A stretch of DNA of 64,000 nucleotides from a virus, in the IMG/VR virus record IMGVR_UViG_3300017678_000008, positions 1 through 64,000 of that record, one strand, 5' to 3'. The notes beneath the pieces were generated by a model that saw nothing but the letters and a program-made list of their open reading frames with translations, had not been told where the DNA came from and did no database searches. Of this stretch, positions 33,201 through 38,859 are shown piece by piece. The translations under genes were made by a program, and so were the position numbers. Every line of letters begins with the position of its first letter. Positions within the stretch are counted from its first letter, which is position 1.

Positions 33201-33788
33201 ACCGTGGCCGCCTACATCGCGAACTCGCTCTACTACGAGGCCTTTGGTGACCGTCCACTTCCGGATCCGATTGACCTAGCCTTCGACCTCAATGGCATCG
33301 CCACGAAGAACTCGAAAGACAACGATTACGAGCGGGCTTACAAGGTAGGCGGCCGCATCATGGGCGAGATCGTCAGCTCACTTCCGGGCGGCACCGCCAT
33401 GATCGGGGCCGTGCTGGATGAGCAGGCGCCGGTGCTTGGCACCGGGCTCACGCGAGAGGAGTTCTTGGGGCGAACGCCGGCCGGCATGTATGCGGGCACC
33501 TTGCCCACCAGTAGCGCCCTTCGAAACGCCCTCAAGGGTGAAACGATGGGAGATCTGGCCTGGAACCTCACGACCACTTTGGGCCTGCCCTTCGGGGGCC
33601 GACAGCTCAACAAGACAGCCACTGGCATCGAGGCCCTTGCCAATGGCGGCACCGTAACGGACAAGCAAGGCCGTGAACGGTACACGATCGAGGGTCTCGT
33701 GGATGAAGCCCGCGCCCTCCTCTTTGGCCCCAACGCCACCAAGGCCGCGCAGAGCTACTACGACAAGCAGGCCGGAGGCCAAGACTAA
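27225..33788 (+). CDS. Giant polyvalent internal virion protein with HELGH zincin motif (prophage 1)
   Basis: 2187 residues, a fifth of the prophage. Two FxSWQxY motifs open the protein (residues 6-12 and 32-38). Residues 60-330 are helical; about 670-820 resemble large-polyvalent-protein domains (VHTTSAESLEALATVG...). A zinc-peptidase motif IHELGHVL (His844, Glu845, His848) follows, with Glu884/885 as possible third ligand. Residues 1150-1950 are helical repeats; the tail has a Gly/Ala hydrophobic stretch (TAYTVAAYIANSLYY-type). It is probably ejected with the DNA; the peptidase may act in virion maturation or in the host cell. Confidence 0.8.
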   Translation: MSTPGFSSWQHYLGGAGTPSQSGSVSGPVQGFTSWQEYQQAGAAAPIAPAATVWDRLKLKPSQLPDDHARRMAAAAKFAPDSAERLMAMADMAVVGFPTFGEESYSYPGRELLREVVRYRGPQLAAALPGVIRKVATEFGQEPSIVEARMQTLGLDTAEAAAQEAMSGRAFTDILGFSYAEQVLPIARQGALMAVQRLQGTYDPATFDEGVSEMEERIASDGNQRALQMAANLGLYILPFGPKSGPMKILSGRPQAGVGANPLQNPNIFGGVEAVRFMGRIAEDGFGGAIVGELQDMGNAINPFAEDLAPSERFARVALAAMAVAGLTSGAADVRQVAREITNDVAARAPGRLGANMQRNLRASALTSVMEDALARTDMPVAEAPTPPPTAYDSPVKQAPSTVDFSVMKPGDHARLRRNFDLAMDDMPARDLVAWSALSRPFDEVTGVDLSSIRVIDVDAPPRQVAAADDMLDEAAPKSFADAAQEAEQRLKESGLAANEDYIHLDQVKAQTAHLKRLTFAREISSAEDMRQALVDSWGMEAKPAKAAAELWDARAQAWAEETGRPVTEWYSTRIASVGRAGDTAGRADEMIIEGSTVRFTYEGQYYQGKIGPKANGPLQRFGRIPVIMDDGSTWVMPLGNITDGVPDAVRVRHAHLETAKPLHQDGDAPALTAVHTTSAESLEALATVGRVEKPSLEVPNFEGEYSPRWTRDTHLVFDPEATIDRGPARAVQADAVRRDDGQESYRFDPTDSGPVAARDIRAIVVPDDARQAVPQALLDEGARVYTYDPATQGDRQRVLAQAETEVNALYQAEQTAKAAIWFDRNGKAILRAMKNPDVSTAIHELGHVLRRDAYRDGGISVQEQAALEKWAGVKDGKWTEAAEEKFARAFERYVRNGKAPARELRGLFERLKKMLKRIYVELTGSPIDVEISPEVQSVFDNLLGKRAADERARLGALEEEAERMMIQRRDELLSIMPDDDRLDIWADEYDDVLATAIKREFGSGAEDTRTPSDILKDAQDAAEWAYNERMIREDYRANFYAEAVQAKDVTSQWGSVRWYRQPDGKWRSDARHHIYAVDQRQIPEHIREAVVDWATRFYNDPEYYGDPGNTSGKGQPIRPRRMSEIVAEGEDIPYPVYEAWLETIAPADLDDGPLYQAADGPNVADLALVAAKRIAEGMAEETVVRMLVRDFKQKPGRAALIYRRAHEELARPDIDRVYRETGSRAAVAQMLEQNHPRVVKSRYATIIRETLTAMGEGELNEVRRVVDQAFEANLPEKAAPVAEAIMRGDRAAVDEQLQAGNVSGRQRQRILSTARQQVAETIAPLEWEASPSLDRVASVMAKRLGVSEPQAMELTRAALDSAGVDYTAELKRQAKQWLENELEPAVGLVWEQMQRGYTFDEAFSNGKFGRAAGREAVRAKIMQLESYDRIAEVYNETSSFGAVKDVMRQEFAFIPAALYREVFQKALAANGIEVATAPLKKLNPVTKRREVVEGKRVVVIGANEVVVPQSIVQDIKFFKERHPFDGGMFWNEGRYVERITDRNETAYRWIVEHRERAVTDYTTDIERWRNELKAVYGKRVDDKKFRQLVMDWAENKMAREDGLLTEGVEFKGQIIEDVRSIIRNQYPDLWQEVERVAEWHRATYDLLLDRQNEVRRNYGMGEIPRRNDYMAHIQEEATAIQKILQFQEYNGGWLPIGARRNTPYNQHAKQRKGQRSRRDSLANTEDYIDSALRTIHFTDAAIRRRTLAKVLQESEYAEYLGKVIQYFQNQANELVGQPVEGSDAVARVAAGKLWDGIVEAVRWTSKRTALNGLVGNLRTAVMQTGSLPQVVTIAGTNNVGAAAMMRMQIARGLLPDPVEESLFMKRRYGYSGRLSQTKWDKAIQIGAKPMEIIEKEVAEIVWTAFHLQANREGLSFDESVKYADKMADRTLGGRAIGEKPYLFNTDAGRVFFQFQLEVNNMVLLARHDAKWNELTGRNATPAERWKRAATYTVAAYIANSLYYEAFGDRPLPDPIDLAFDLNGIATKNSKDNDYERAYKVGGRIMGEIVSSLPGGTAMIGAVLDEQAPVLGTGLTREEFLGRTPAGMYAGTLPTSSALRNALKGETMGDLAWNLTTTLGLPFGGRQLNKTATGIEALANGGTVTDKQGRERYTIEGLVDEARALLFGPNATKAAQSYYDKQAGGQD

Positions 33789-33804
33789 ACCCATTGAAAC
33801 ACGT

Positions 33805-34920
33805 ATGATCCTTCAACACGCTGGCCTCCTCAATCCGGGCCAATTCAGCCGTATCGCCGTCGTCGGTGACAGCACCGCCTCAGACACCGGGGATCGCTTT
33901 ATCCCGTATCTCAAAAGGTGCCTCGCCGCCCTAGGCTTCGACGCCGATTTCATTGGCGCTCAGAATCCCGTGGTGAACGCCATGGCCAACGTGGTCGGGC
34001 GCGATGACGAGAAGACCGCCTATGGTGGCCAGGACGCCAGCGCCATTGCGGCCAGCCTAAGAACGGACTTCCCGGCCGTTGTCGCTGCGGATGGCCCCCC
34101 GGACATCGTGATCCTAGCCGGGAACTACAACGGCACCGGCACCCTTGCCGAGCAGCAAGCCGAGTGGGTCACGCTTTACAATCAGATCCGCACCCTTTGC
34201 GCTCCGTCTCAGCCCTACATCGTCAGCCTCGGTCGAGCGCTCCAGGGCGGCGCGTTCGACGGCACCCAGGAAACGAACAATCAAGCCCAGTACAAAGCCC
34301 TCCACCAAGTGAGGGCGGCCAGCCAAGCAGTGAAACTGGACCCGAAGCTCGTGATGGCCCCGCTCTACACGTACAGCTCTTGGCCGCCTGACGATCGCCA
34401 GACCACAGATAACACGCACCCCGGCCCGCAGATGGCGGCATACCAGGCGATCGTGGCCGCCAGTTCCCTTACTGGATACCCGGCCACGTACATCGAAGAG
34501 CTCGTCGGCGGCCCCGTTGGGCTTGTTAATGGCTTCGGTGGCATTGGAGCCCTTTGGTGCCTGGCATCCACTACCGGCACTTCAACCGTCCGAATTGCAG
34601 CGTACGACCGATACGGCCGCATGGGAGGACGAGGCACAGCCAACGCCAACACGCAGGGCACGTTTGAGATCTCCGGCATCAACACAACGGGGAACACCAT
34701 CCGTCAGCTGCTAGGAGGTAACTTCGAGGCAAGCATGGTCCGATTCCGTTTGCTCGAGGTGGTGTCCGGAACGAATCCCATCTATGCGTGGCCGGGCGGA
34801 TCAATCGATGGCACGGCAATTCAGGTGCCCGTAGGCGCAGTCACGCCAGATGTTTATGCAGTCGGCAACTATCGCAACCATACGGAGACTGTGATAAAGC
34901 CGCAGGTCTGGTTCGGCTAA
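33805..34920 (+). CDS. SGNH/GDSL hydrolase, probable receptor-directed tail enzyme (prophage 1)
   Basis: A 371-residue product from ATG 33805, just after the giant gene. The N-terminal domain is an SGNH esterase: block I VVGDSTAS (nucleophile Ser), block III-like AGNYNGTG, and block V DNTHPG with Asp and His. The C-terminal 120 residues are beta-rich with Gly/Thr repeats and could trimerise or bind the receptor. Such enzymes on tail fibres deacetylate surface polysaccharides. It is the last gene before the right attachment site, a common place for swapped receptor-binding genes. Confidence 0.78.
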   Translation: MILQHAGLLNPGQFSRIAVVGDSTASDTGDRFIPYLKRCLAALGFDADFIGAQNPVVNAMANVVGRDDEKTAYGGQDASAIAASLRTDFPAVVAADGPPDIVILAGNYNGTGTLAEQQAEWVTLYNQIRTLCAPSQPYIVSLGRALQGGAFDGTQETNNQAQYKALHQVRAASQAVKLDPKLVMAPLYTYSSWPPDDRQTTDNTHPGPQMAAYQAIVAASSLTGYPATYIEELVGGPVGLVNGFGGIGALWCLASTTGTSTVRIAAYDRYGRMGGRGTANANTQGTFEISGINTTGNTIRQLLGGNFEASMVRFRLLEVVSGTNPIYAWPGGSIDGTAIQVPVGAVTPDVYAVGNYRNHTETVIKPQVWFG

Positions 34921-34922
34921 AA

Positions 34923-34958
34923 TGTGAGCCCCAAAATGTGAGCCCTTCGGGGCTCACA
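34923..34958. repeat. Right-end TGTGAGCC sites (prophage 1)
   Basis: TGTGAGCC at 34923-34930 and 34937-34944 and inverted GGCTCACA at 34951-34958 mirror the set at 2171-2216 at the other end. Three copies at each end suggest arm-type integrase or Xis-site repeats that meet in the excised circle. Confidence 0.55.
34937..34958 (+). terminator. Hairpin after the SGNH hydrolase gene, TTCG tetraloop
   Basis: TGTGAGCCC (34937-34945) pairs with GGGCTCACA (34950-34958) around a stable TTCG tetraloop, 16 nt after the last late gene. It is a likely end of the late transcript; no long T-run follows. It overlaps the TGTGAGCC repeats. Confidence 0.55.
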
Positions 34959-35029
34959 AGGGGTGACCAGAACCCTCGCCACGTGACCATGCGTACTCGA
35001 CACTTGAACCAGAACTGGCAACGTCCCTG

Positions 35030-35076
35030 CAATGACACTGTAGGGGTCACAGGTTCAAATCCTGTACCGCCCACCA
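35030..35076 (+). repeat. Middle att site between the two prophages (47-bp core)
   Basis: Identical to the last 47 nt of tRNA-Val (2090-2136). The 5' half of the tRNA is absent, so it is no gene. It is the right end of prophage 1 and the left end of prophage 2, whose integrase starts 22 bp further on. Confidence 0.93.
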
Positions 35077-35097
35077 CCTTCAAATGAACCTACGGAT

Positions 35098-36210
35098 TTA
35101 GGCCGAATCCTTCCCCGTTTGGTCATTGTGCCCCCTATCTTGGCCCCCTATCTCACCAGGCACCACCGCCGACAGCATCGCCGAGAGGGCCGCCTGCTGC
35201 ACGGCCGCCCGACTTTGGGCATAGACGCCGAGCGTGGTGCGGACCGACGAGTGCCTGGCCATCGCCATGACCGTGGCAATATCGGCGCCCGACTCGACAA
35301 GCAGGGAGACGTAGGTGCCCCGGAGATCGTGCAGCCGCACCGAGTCAGGCAGGCCGTGAGCGCGTAGCCTGGCGCGGACATTGCGCGTAATGTTCCGAGG
35401 CGACAGCGGCCGCCCTGATTTAGTGGTGAACACGAAGCTGGACCGACGAGGCTGCGCATCAATGGCCTGGCGCGCCAGGTCAGCCAGTGGTACAGGCGCC
35501 AGACTGGCCGCATTCTTGGTGCCCGGCACCAGCAGCCTATCGCCCTGGACGTGGTGCCATTCAAGCCGAGCCAGCTCACCGCGCCGCATGCCCGTCAGCA
35601 CCAGCACCACGATGATGCAGGCCGTCCTATCGCCCACCACCAAGAGCTGGCGCAGCTCATCCGGGCCGAGGGTGCGATTCTGGCGCCGCCGCGTGGCCGG
35701 CAGGAGGACGCCCGCCATCGGGTCGTGATCGAGATACCCGTGCTGCCTGGCCACCGTGAGCGCCCGACGCAGGTAGGCCACCACCCGGTGGACGCTGGAC
35801 GGCGCCAGCGCGCCGGCCGGCACATAATCCCCTACGATCGTAGAGAACTCATGCCGCTGCAGACCGTCCACCCAGCGCTGCAGCGCCGGCAGCGTGAGCT
35901 GAGTCAGCCGGGTGCGATACAGCGGGTGGCCAAACAGGTGGCGCAGCCGGTACGTCTCATTGAGATCAAAGGTGCCGGCCGCAAGCCGGTGCGAATGATC
36001 ATCCCGGTACAGCACCAGCCAATCGCCAAGAGTGAGAGCGCGCCCCGGAACCGAGCGCGTGGGCTGCTGGCGCAGCCGAGTGAGATCCTGCTCAGCTTCC
36101 CTGAACGTCTCGCGACGAGGCCCGAACACGTCCGTGCCCGCCACCCTGACGCGCGCGCGAAACCCGCCCCGAAACGGGCGGATGCTCCCCGCTCCCTTCG
36201 GCCGTCTCAT
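35098..36210 (-). CDS. int: Tyrosine integrase (prophage 2)
   Basis: A 370-residue protein from ATG 36208-36210; a TTG five codons upstream is possible. It is closely similar to the prophage 1 integrase through all domains, with the catalytic motifs TGMRRGEL, PGTKN, HDLRGTY, ARHSS and VYAQ containing the Arg, Lys, His-Arg, His and Tyr residues. The extra C-terminal tail (VVPGEIGGQDRGHNDQTG) is absent from prophage 1. It should use the same tRNA-Val core, consistent with the tandem integration. Confidence 0.95.
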   Translation of the reverse strand: MRRPKGAGSIRPFRGGFRARVRVAGTDVFGPRRETFREAEQDLTRLRQQPTRSVPGRALTLGDWLVLYRDDHSHRLAAGTFDLNETYRLRHLFGHPLYRTRLTQLTLPALQRWVDGLQRHEFSTIVGDYVPAGALAPSSVHRVVAYLRRALTVARQHGYLDHDPMAGVLLPATRRRQNRTLGPDELRQLLVVGDRTACIIVVLVLTGMRRGELARLEWHHVQGDRLLVPGTKNAASLAPVPLADLARQAIDAQPRRSSFVFTTKSGRPLSPRNITRNVRARLRAHGLPDSVRLHDLRGTYVSLLVESGADIATVMAMARHSSVRTTLGVYAQSRAAVQQAALSAMLSAVVPGEIGGQDRGHNDQTGKDSA

Positions 36211-36415
36211 CGGGCGCCCAGCCAATCAGCTGCAGGGGATTGACCCACCAAGAGCCATCTGGTCCTTTGAACGCGCCGGGAATCTTGCCGAGCTGCGCCC
36301 ATCGCCGGGCCTGCTCCGAGGAAGTGCCCCAGAGCGCCGCATACTCGGCAACCGGGCGCGGGATAAGCGCATCGGGATTCTGCAGCGCGATGGTCACGGA
36401 CACCGGGCGGGACAT
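36092..36415 (-). CDS. Excisionase-like small HTH protein (prophage 2)
   Basis: A 107-residue winged-helix protein with EYAALWGTSSEQARRWAQLG, PGAFKGPDGSWWV and PLQLIGWAP, matching the prophage 1 copy. After about residue 70 the two diverge because the frame enters the integrase gene (119-nt overlap out of frame). The ATG lies 7 nt after a CATACT box. Probably Xis or an integrase regulator. Confidence 0.72.
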   Translation of the reverse strand: MSRPVSVTIALQNPDALIPRPVAEYAALWGTSSEQARRWAQLGKIPGAFKGPDGSWWVNPLQLIGWAPDETAEGSGEHPPVSGRVSRARQGGGHGRVRASSRDVQGS

Positions 36416-36422
36416 GCCGGCG

Positions 36423-36428
36423 AGTATG
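36423..36428 (-). promoter_or_regulatory. Leaderless promoter of the xis-int operon (prophage 2)
   Basis: TGT-CATACT on the minus strand, 7 nt before the excisionase-like ATG, as at 3506-3511. The 9 nt following CATACT differ from prophage 1 at only one base. Confidence 0.6.
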
Positions 36429-36467
36429 ACACGAAAGGAGTAGCGAAATGCGCGGGTGTATCACGAT

Positions 36468-37037
36468 TCAGGCAGGACCAACGCCCCAAGCGCGCGCCAT
36501 ACGCTGGCCTATCTGAACCAGCCGGCGCTGCTGCGAATCGAGGGACCGATACGTGGCCGTGGCGCCCAGGCCGCGCTCGTAATGGGACAGCTCACCCAGC
36601 ACTTCGCCGGCCGTGGCCACCCAGTCGCAAGCCAGGCGCCGCGTGAGCTGGTCATCACCAGACGCATCGAGCGCCGTGGCCACCGAATCAAGCGCATCAA
36701 CAAGGGACAAGCAGGCGCTGGTGAACTCAGTCCGTTCATCATCGAGCGCGTAGCCGGCCGGCCGTTCGCGAAGGGTAGACGAAGCTGCAGCCGCCAGGTG
36801 GCGAGGGTGCGGAACCGGCCGGGCAGGGTCCGCGAACCAACCCGCATCTACGTCATAGCCGTGAGTGCGGGCCAGCTCGATCATGCGCGTGACCGTCTCC
36901 CGCGAGGGGTTGTATCTCCCGCTGGTTCGGTTGTAATTGCGAATGGCGTACTCAGTCACCCCCAGCAATGGGCCGAGCTTCGCCGGTTTATATCCCATTT
37001 GACGGCCCAACTCTATCAATTTCTGCCCGGGTGACAT
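36468..37037 (-). CDS. HTH repressor-like regulator (prophage 2)
   Basis: 189 residues from ATG 37035-37037. The HTH (residues 8-50, LGPLLGVTEYAIRNYNRTSG) is nearly the same as in prophage 1, whereas the C-terminal helical half is more diverged. There is no sign of a self-cleavage domain. A CATAGT -10 box lies 9 nt upstream of the start, so this mRNA is probably leaderless too. It is divergent from the early operon. Confidence 0.75.
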   Translation of the reverse strand: MSPGQKLIELGRQMGYKPAKLGPLLGVTEYAIRNYNRTSGRYNPSRETVTRMIELARTHGYDVDAGWFADPARPVPHPRHLAAAASSTLRERPAGYALDDERTEFTSACLSLVDALDSVATALDASGDDQLTRRLACDWVATAGEVLGELSHYERGLGATATYRSLDSQQRRLVQIGQRMARAWGVGPA

Positions 37038-37046
37038 GACAACCCT

Positions 37047-37052
37047 ACTATG
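37047..37052 (-). promoter_or_regulatory. Repressor promoter -10 box (prophage 2)
   Basis: CATAGT on the minus strand ends 9 nt before the repressor ATG. No TTGACA-type -35 box is seen, so activation or weak basal use is likely. Confidence 0.45.
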
Positions 37053-37056
37053 GCAG

Positions 37057-37072
37057 GTAAACAAATGTTTAC
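37057..37072. promoter_or_regulatory. Candidate operator: palindrome GTAAACAAATGTTTAC (prophage 2)
   Basis: GTAAACA and TGTTTAC are perfect inverted halves separated by AA. The element lies between the repressor -10 box and the early -35 box (37076), where a repressor could act on both promoters. Confidence 0.55.
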
Positions 37073-37075
37073 TAC

Positions 37076-37105
37076 TTGACAAAACTACTAGTATCGTGAC
37101 ACTAT
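37076..37105 (+). promoter_or_regulatory. Early rightward promoter, leaderless (prophage 2)
   Basis: TTGACA (37076-37081), 18 nt, CACTAT (37100-37105), then 9 nt to the ATG at 37115: the same geometry as at 4161-4190 in prophage 1. Confidence 0.7.
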
Positions 37106-37114
37106 CGGGACGCC

Positions 37115-37327
37115 ATGACAAACAAGAAGCTGGCCCCTACATCTGTGGAGAACATTCGCACCCTGGTCCTCAGTGGTGCCATCGGCGACCTGAAGCTAAT
37201 CACCACCGGGAACAGCCCCGACGACCGCCTGGCCATTCTCGCCCGGTTTGAAAGAGCCACCGCGATGGTGAACTGGGACAAGCTGCAGAGCGAGCTGGCC
37301 GCCATCCTGCAGGGGGCGCAATCGTGA
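37115..37327 (+). CDS. First early gene, small protein of unknown function (prophage 2)
   Basis: A 70-residue product, the same length as the prophage 1 copy, with VENIRTLVLSGAIGDLKL and FERATAMVNWDKL...ILQGAQS conserved. It sits opposite the repressor as the first early product. No HTH is evident. A lytic-switch or host-takeover role is only suggested by position. Confidence 0.75.
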   Translation: MTNKKLAPTSVENIRTLVLSGAIGDLKLITTGNSPDDRLAILARFERATAMVNWDKLQSELAAILQGAQS

Positions 37328-37560
37328 ACGTTCGCGCATTGAGCGCCCGCGCCGCCGCGATCATCAAGCTGGCCGAGCAACTGAAGGCGCAAATCGAGGG
37401 CCTTCGCGATGACGCCCAGGGCTGGATGGATGACTGTTCAGAGAAGTGGCAGGAATCCGACGCCTGCACCGAGTGGGAGGAGCGCGTCAGCACGCTGGAG
37501 TCTGCGATGGATGAAGTGGACGAATTGGTGGAGTACCTGCAGGAGCTGGTGCAGCAATGA
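37324..37560 (+). CDS. Small acidic coiled-coil protein (prophage 2 only)
   Basis: A 78-residue product from GTG 37324 (GTGA overlap). It is almost entirely helical with heptad-like Leu/Ile/Val spacing (IIKLAEQLKAQIEGLRDDAQGW, ERVSTLESAMDEVDELVEYLQELV) and an acidic C-terminal half. It probably dimerises. There is no counterpart in prophage 1; it is inserted between the two conserved first genes. Confidence 0.65.
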   Translation: MNVRALSARAAAIIKLAEQLKAQIEGLRDDAQGWMDDCSEKWQESDACTEWEERVSTLESAMDEVDELVEYLQELVQQ

Positions 37561-37745
37561 CCGCCACCCAAGTCGGCACCGCCCTGGTGCTGCTGGCCAT
37601 CATCGGCCTGGCCCTGGCCTTTACCCAGATCGAGACGCTACCGCGCAGCGCACCCCGCGCCCGCCAGGCCGCAATGGCCAGCATGCTGGTGTACGCCGCC
37701 CTGGCCGCGCTGGCCCTGATTCAACTCGGGAAGGTGGGCGCGTGA
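37557..37745 (+). CDS. Small two-helix membrane protein (prophage 2)
   Basis: 62 residues with two hydrophobic segments (TALVLLAIIGLALAFTQI and LVYAALAALALIQLGKV), the counterpart of 4409-4597. Starts with an ATGA overlap. The function is unknown. Confidence 0.7.
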   Translation: MTATQVGTALVLLAIIGLALAFTQIETLPRSAPRARQAAMASMLVYAALAALALIQLGKVGA

Positions 37746-38146
37746 GGGAACTAACCCAGCGCGAAATCGTGGCCATCGAGCAGCTGCAAGACTTGGCCAA
37801 GCGCTGGCCCGACACGCTCACGATTATGGCCGTGGCTGGAGTGGTGCACGTGCTCGACAAGCACGAAGCGATGCAAGGCATGGGCGGAGAGGACACGGTG
37901 GGAGCCGTGCCCATCTTCGGATTTTCGACCATGGAACGCGCCCCTATGGGCGACCACCTAGCGAGAGCCTGGTGGATTCTGGGAATGGATGACGACGGCC
38001 TATCTCAGCTGAAGCACATGCCGAGAAACCAGCCCCTGCCGGAGCACCTGCGACCGTTCGCAGTGGCCTCGATTTTCCTCCCAGAACAACTGGAGCCCCT
38101 GGACGTTCGCATGGGCCTCCCGACAAATCCGGAGGCGCAAGCCTGA
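37742..38146 (+). CDS. Hypothetical protein (prophage 2 only)
   Basis: A 134-residue product from GTG 37742. The first half is helical (LTQREIVAIEQLQDLAKRWPDTLTIMAVAG), the second half Pro-rich (MPRNQPLPEHLRPFAVASIFLPEQLEPL). It occupies the slot of the unrelated 83-residue gene of prophage 1 (4597). No family is recognised. Confidence 0.6.
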   Translation: MRELTQREIVAIEQLQDLAKRWPDTLTIMAVAGVVHVLDKHEAMQGMGGEDTVGAVPIFGFSTMERAPMGDHLARAWWILGMDDDGLSQLKHMPRNQPLPEHLRPFAVASIFLPEQLEPLDVRMGLPTNPEAQA

Positions 38147-38355
38147 TGCACGGCATCACTGGCCATGTTCGACGTGGCCGCGCCCGCACCTACCGCGAGG
38201 GCGTACGGCACGGCGCCGCCATGACCCTGGCCGGCCTGGCCCTAATGGTGGCCGCGTACTTCACCCTGGCCTACGGCCTGGACCGCCAGCACGAGCTGGA
38301 CGCCGCCAAGTGGGAACGCAATGAGCGCCTAGCCGCCGAGTGGGGTGGCCGGTAA
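38146..38355 (+). CDS. Small single-pass membrane protein, strongly conserved (prophage 2)
   Basis: 69 residues, nearly the same as the prophage 1 product at 4848: MHGITGHVRRG start, one membrane helix (TLAGLALMVAAYFTLAYG), tail KWERNERLAAEWGGR. Strong conservation amid swapped neighbours suggests a core function shared by this phage group. Confidence 0.75.
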   Translation: MHGITGHVRRGRARTYREGVRHGAAMTLAGLALMVAAYFTLAYGLDRQHELDAAKWERNERLAAEWGGR

Positions 38356-38582
38356 TGGGGCGCAAACTCACGCGGGACGAAATCAATCGGCGACAGGCGA
38401 AGGCCATAGTGACCGCTCAGCGCAAGGGGTGGGACGCTTATGCGTGGTGGCAAGCTAACCCTGAAAAGCGATTTAGGCCGCGCAACCCATACGGAATGAG
38501 CATGGCCCGCAATGACTGGGCGCGTGGGTTTCAGATGGCCGAGAAAGGGCTACCGCGCCCCGAATACAAGGAGGCCAAATGA
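38355..38582 (+). CDS. Rmf/CrpP-like small protein (prophage 2 only)
   Basis: 75 residues from ATG 38355 (TAATG). The pattern GWDAYAWWQANPEKRFRPRNPYG...RNDWARGFQMAEK matches the ribosome modulation factor/CrpP family signature (G..A......NPY......W..GF..A). Rmf promotes ribosome dimerisation; phage and plasmid CrpP-like copies are common and mostly uncharacterised. It sits where prophage 1 carries the ParB-like gene. A ribosome- or nucleic-acid-directed role is plausible but unproven. Confidence 0.6.
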   Translation: MGRKLTRDEINRRQAKAIVTAQRKGWDAYAWWQANPEKRFRPRNPYGMSMARNDWARGFQMAEKGLPRPEYKEAK

Positions 38583-38776
38583 CCGAAGCGGAAGCCAAGG
38601 CCCTGCAGCCGGGCGCCGTTATCCGCAGCATCCTGCACGAGAAAGAGCAGTACAAGGTGGTGGCCATCGAGCGAAGCACCCCAAAAGCCGAGCCCGTGAT
38701 CGTGGCCGTGCGAGTGAACCCGGAGCCGGTACGGTTTCGCCCGCAAGACTTGCGATATTGGGGGGTGCAAGCGTGA
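38579..38776 (+). CDS. Hypothetical 65-residue protein, beta-rich (prophage 2)
   Basis: Counterpart of 6543-6740 with the same length: EAKALQPGAVIRSILHEKEQY, then AVRVNPEPVRFRPQDLRYWGV. ATG start with ATGA overlap, where prophage 1 uses TTG. Beta-strand pattern, no known motif. Confidence 0.7.
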   Translation: MTEAEAKALQPGAVIRSILHEKEQYKVVAIERSTPKAEPVIVAVRVNPEPVRFRPQDLRYWGVQA

Positions 38777-38859
38777 ACAGCGCGCAAACGGAAGCGCTCA
38801 GCCTGGCGCTGATGCTGGTGGTGGCGCTAGTGATATGGCTGGAGGGTCGCACCCAATGA
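38773..38859 (+). CDS. 28-residue membrane microprotein (prophage 2)
   Basis: GTG 38773 (GTGA overlap) to TGA 38857-38859. One hydrophobic helix (LSLALMLVVALVIWLE). Counterpart of 6737-6817; both share AQxEALSLA and sit between the same conserved genes. Confidence 0.6.
   Translation: MNSAQTEALSLALMLVVALVIWLEGRTQ

Larger units (their letters stand above)
2090..35076 (+). mobile_element. Prophage 1 (complete, podovirus-like, tRNA-Val integrated)
   Basis: Bounded by the 47-bp att repeats, about 32.9 kb per unit. The order is integrase, excisionase-like gene and repressor leftward, then early genes, primase-helicase, origin-like repeats, lysis, terminase, portal, scaffold, capsid, adaptors, tail nozzle, internal virion proteins and SGNH hydrolase rightward. 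All main modules have intact reading frames, so it may still be inducible. No recognisable phage DNA or RNA polymerase is present, so it depends on host enzymes. Confidence 0.93.

Noticed and set aside
33673-33804. Start of the SGNH hydrolase at 33673
   Set aside because: That would overlap the giant gene by over 100 nt in another frame; ATG 33805 begins right before the hydrolase domain.
15237-34920. Diversity-generating retroelement, as in some BPP-1-type podoviruses
   Set aside because: No reverse transcriptase gene and no template/variable repeat pair was seen in prophage 1; the SGNH gene end has no matching copy.
35030-35076. A second tRNA-Val gene
   Set aside because: Only the 3' 47 nt are present; the acceptor 5' strand and D-arm are missing. 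It is an attachment site.
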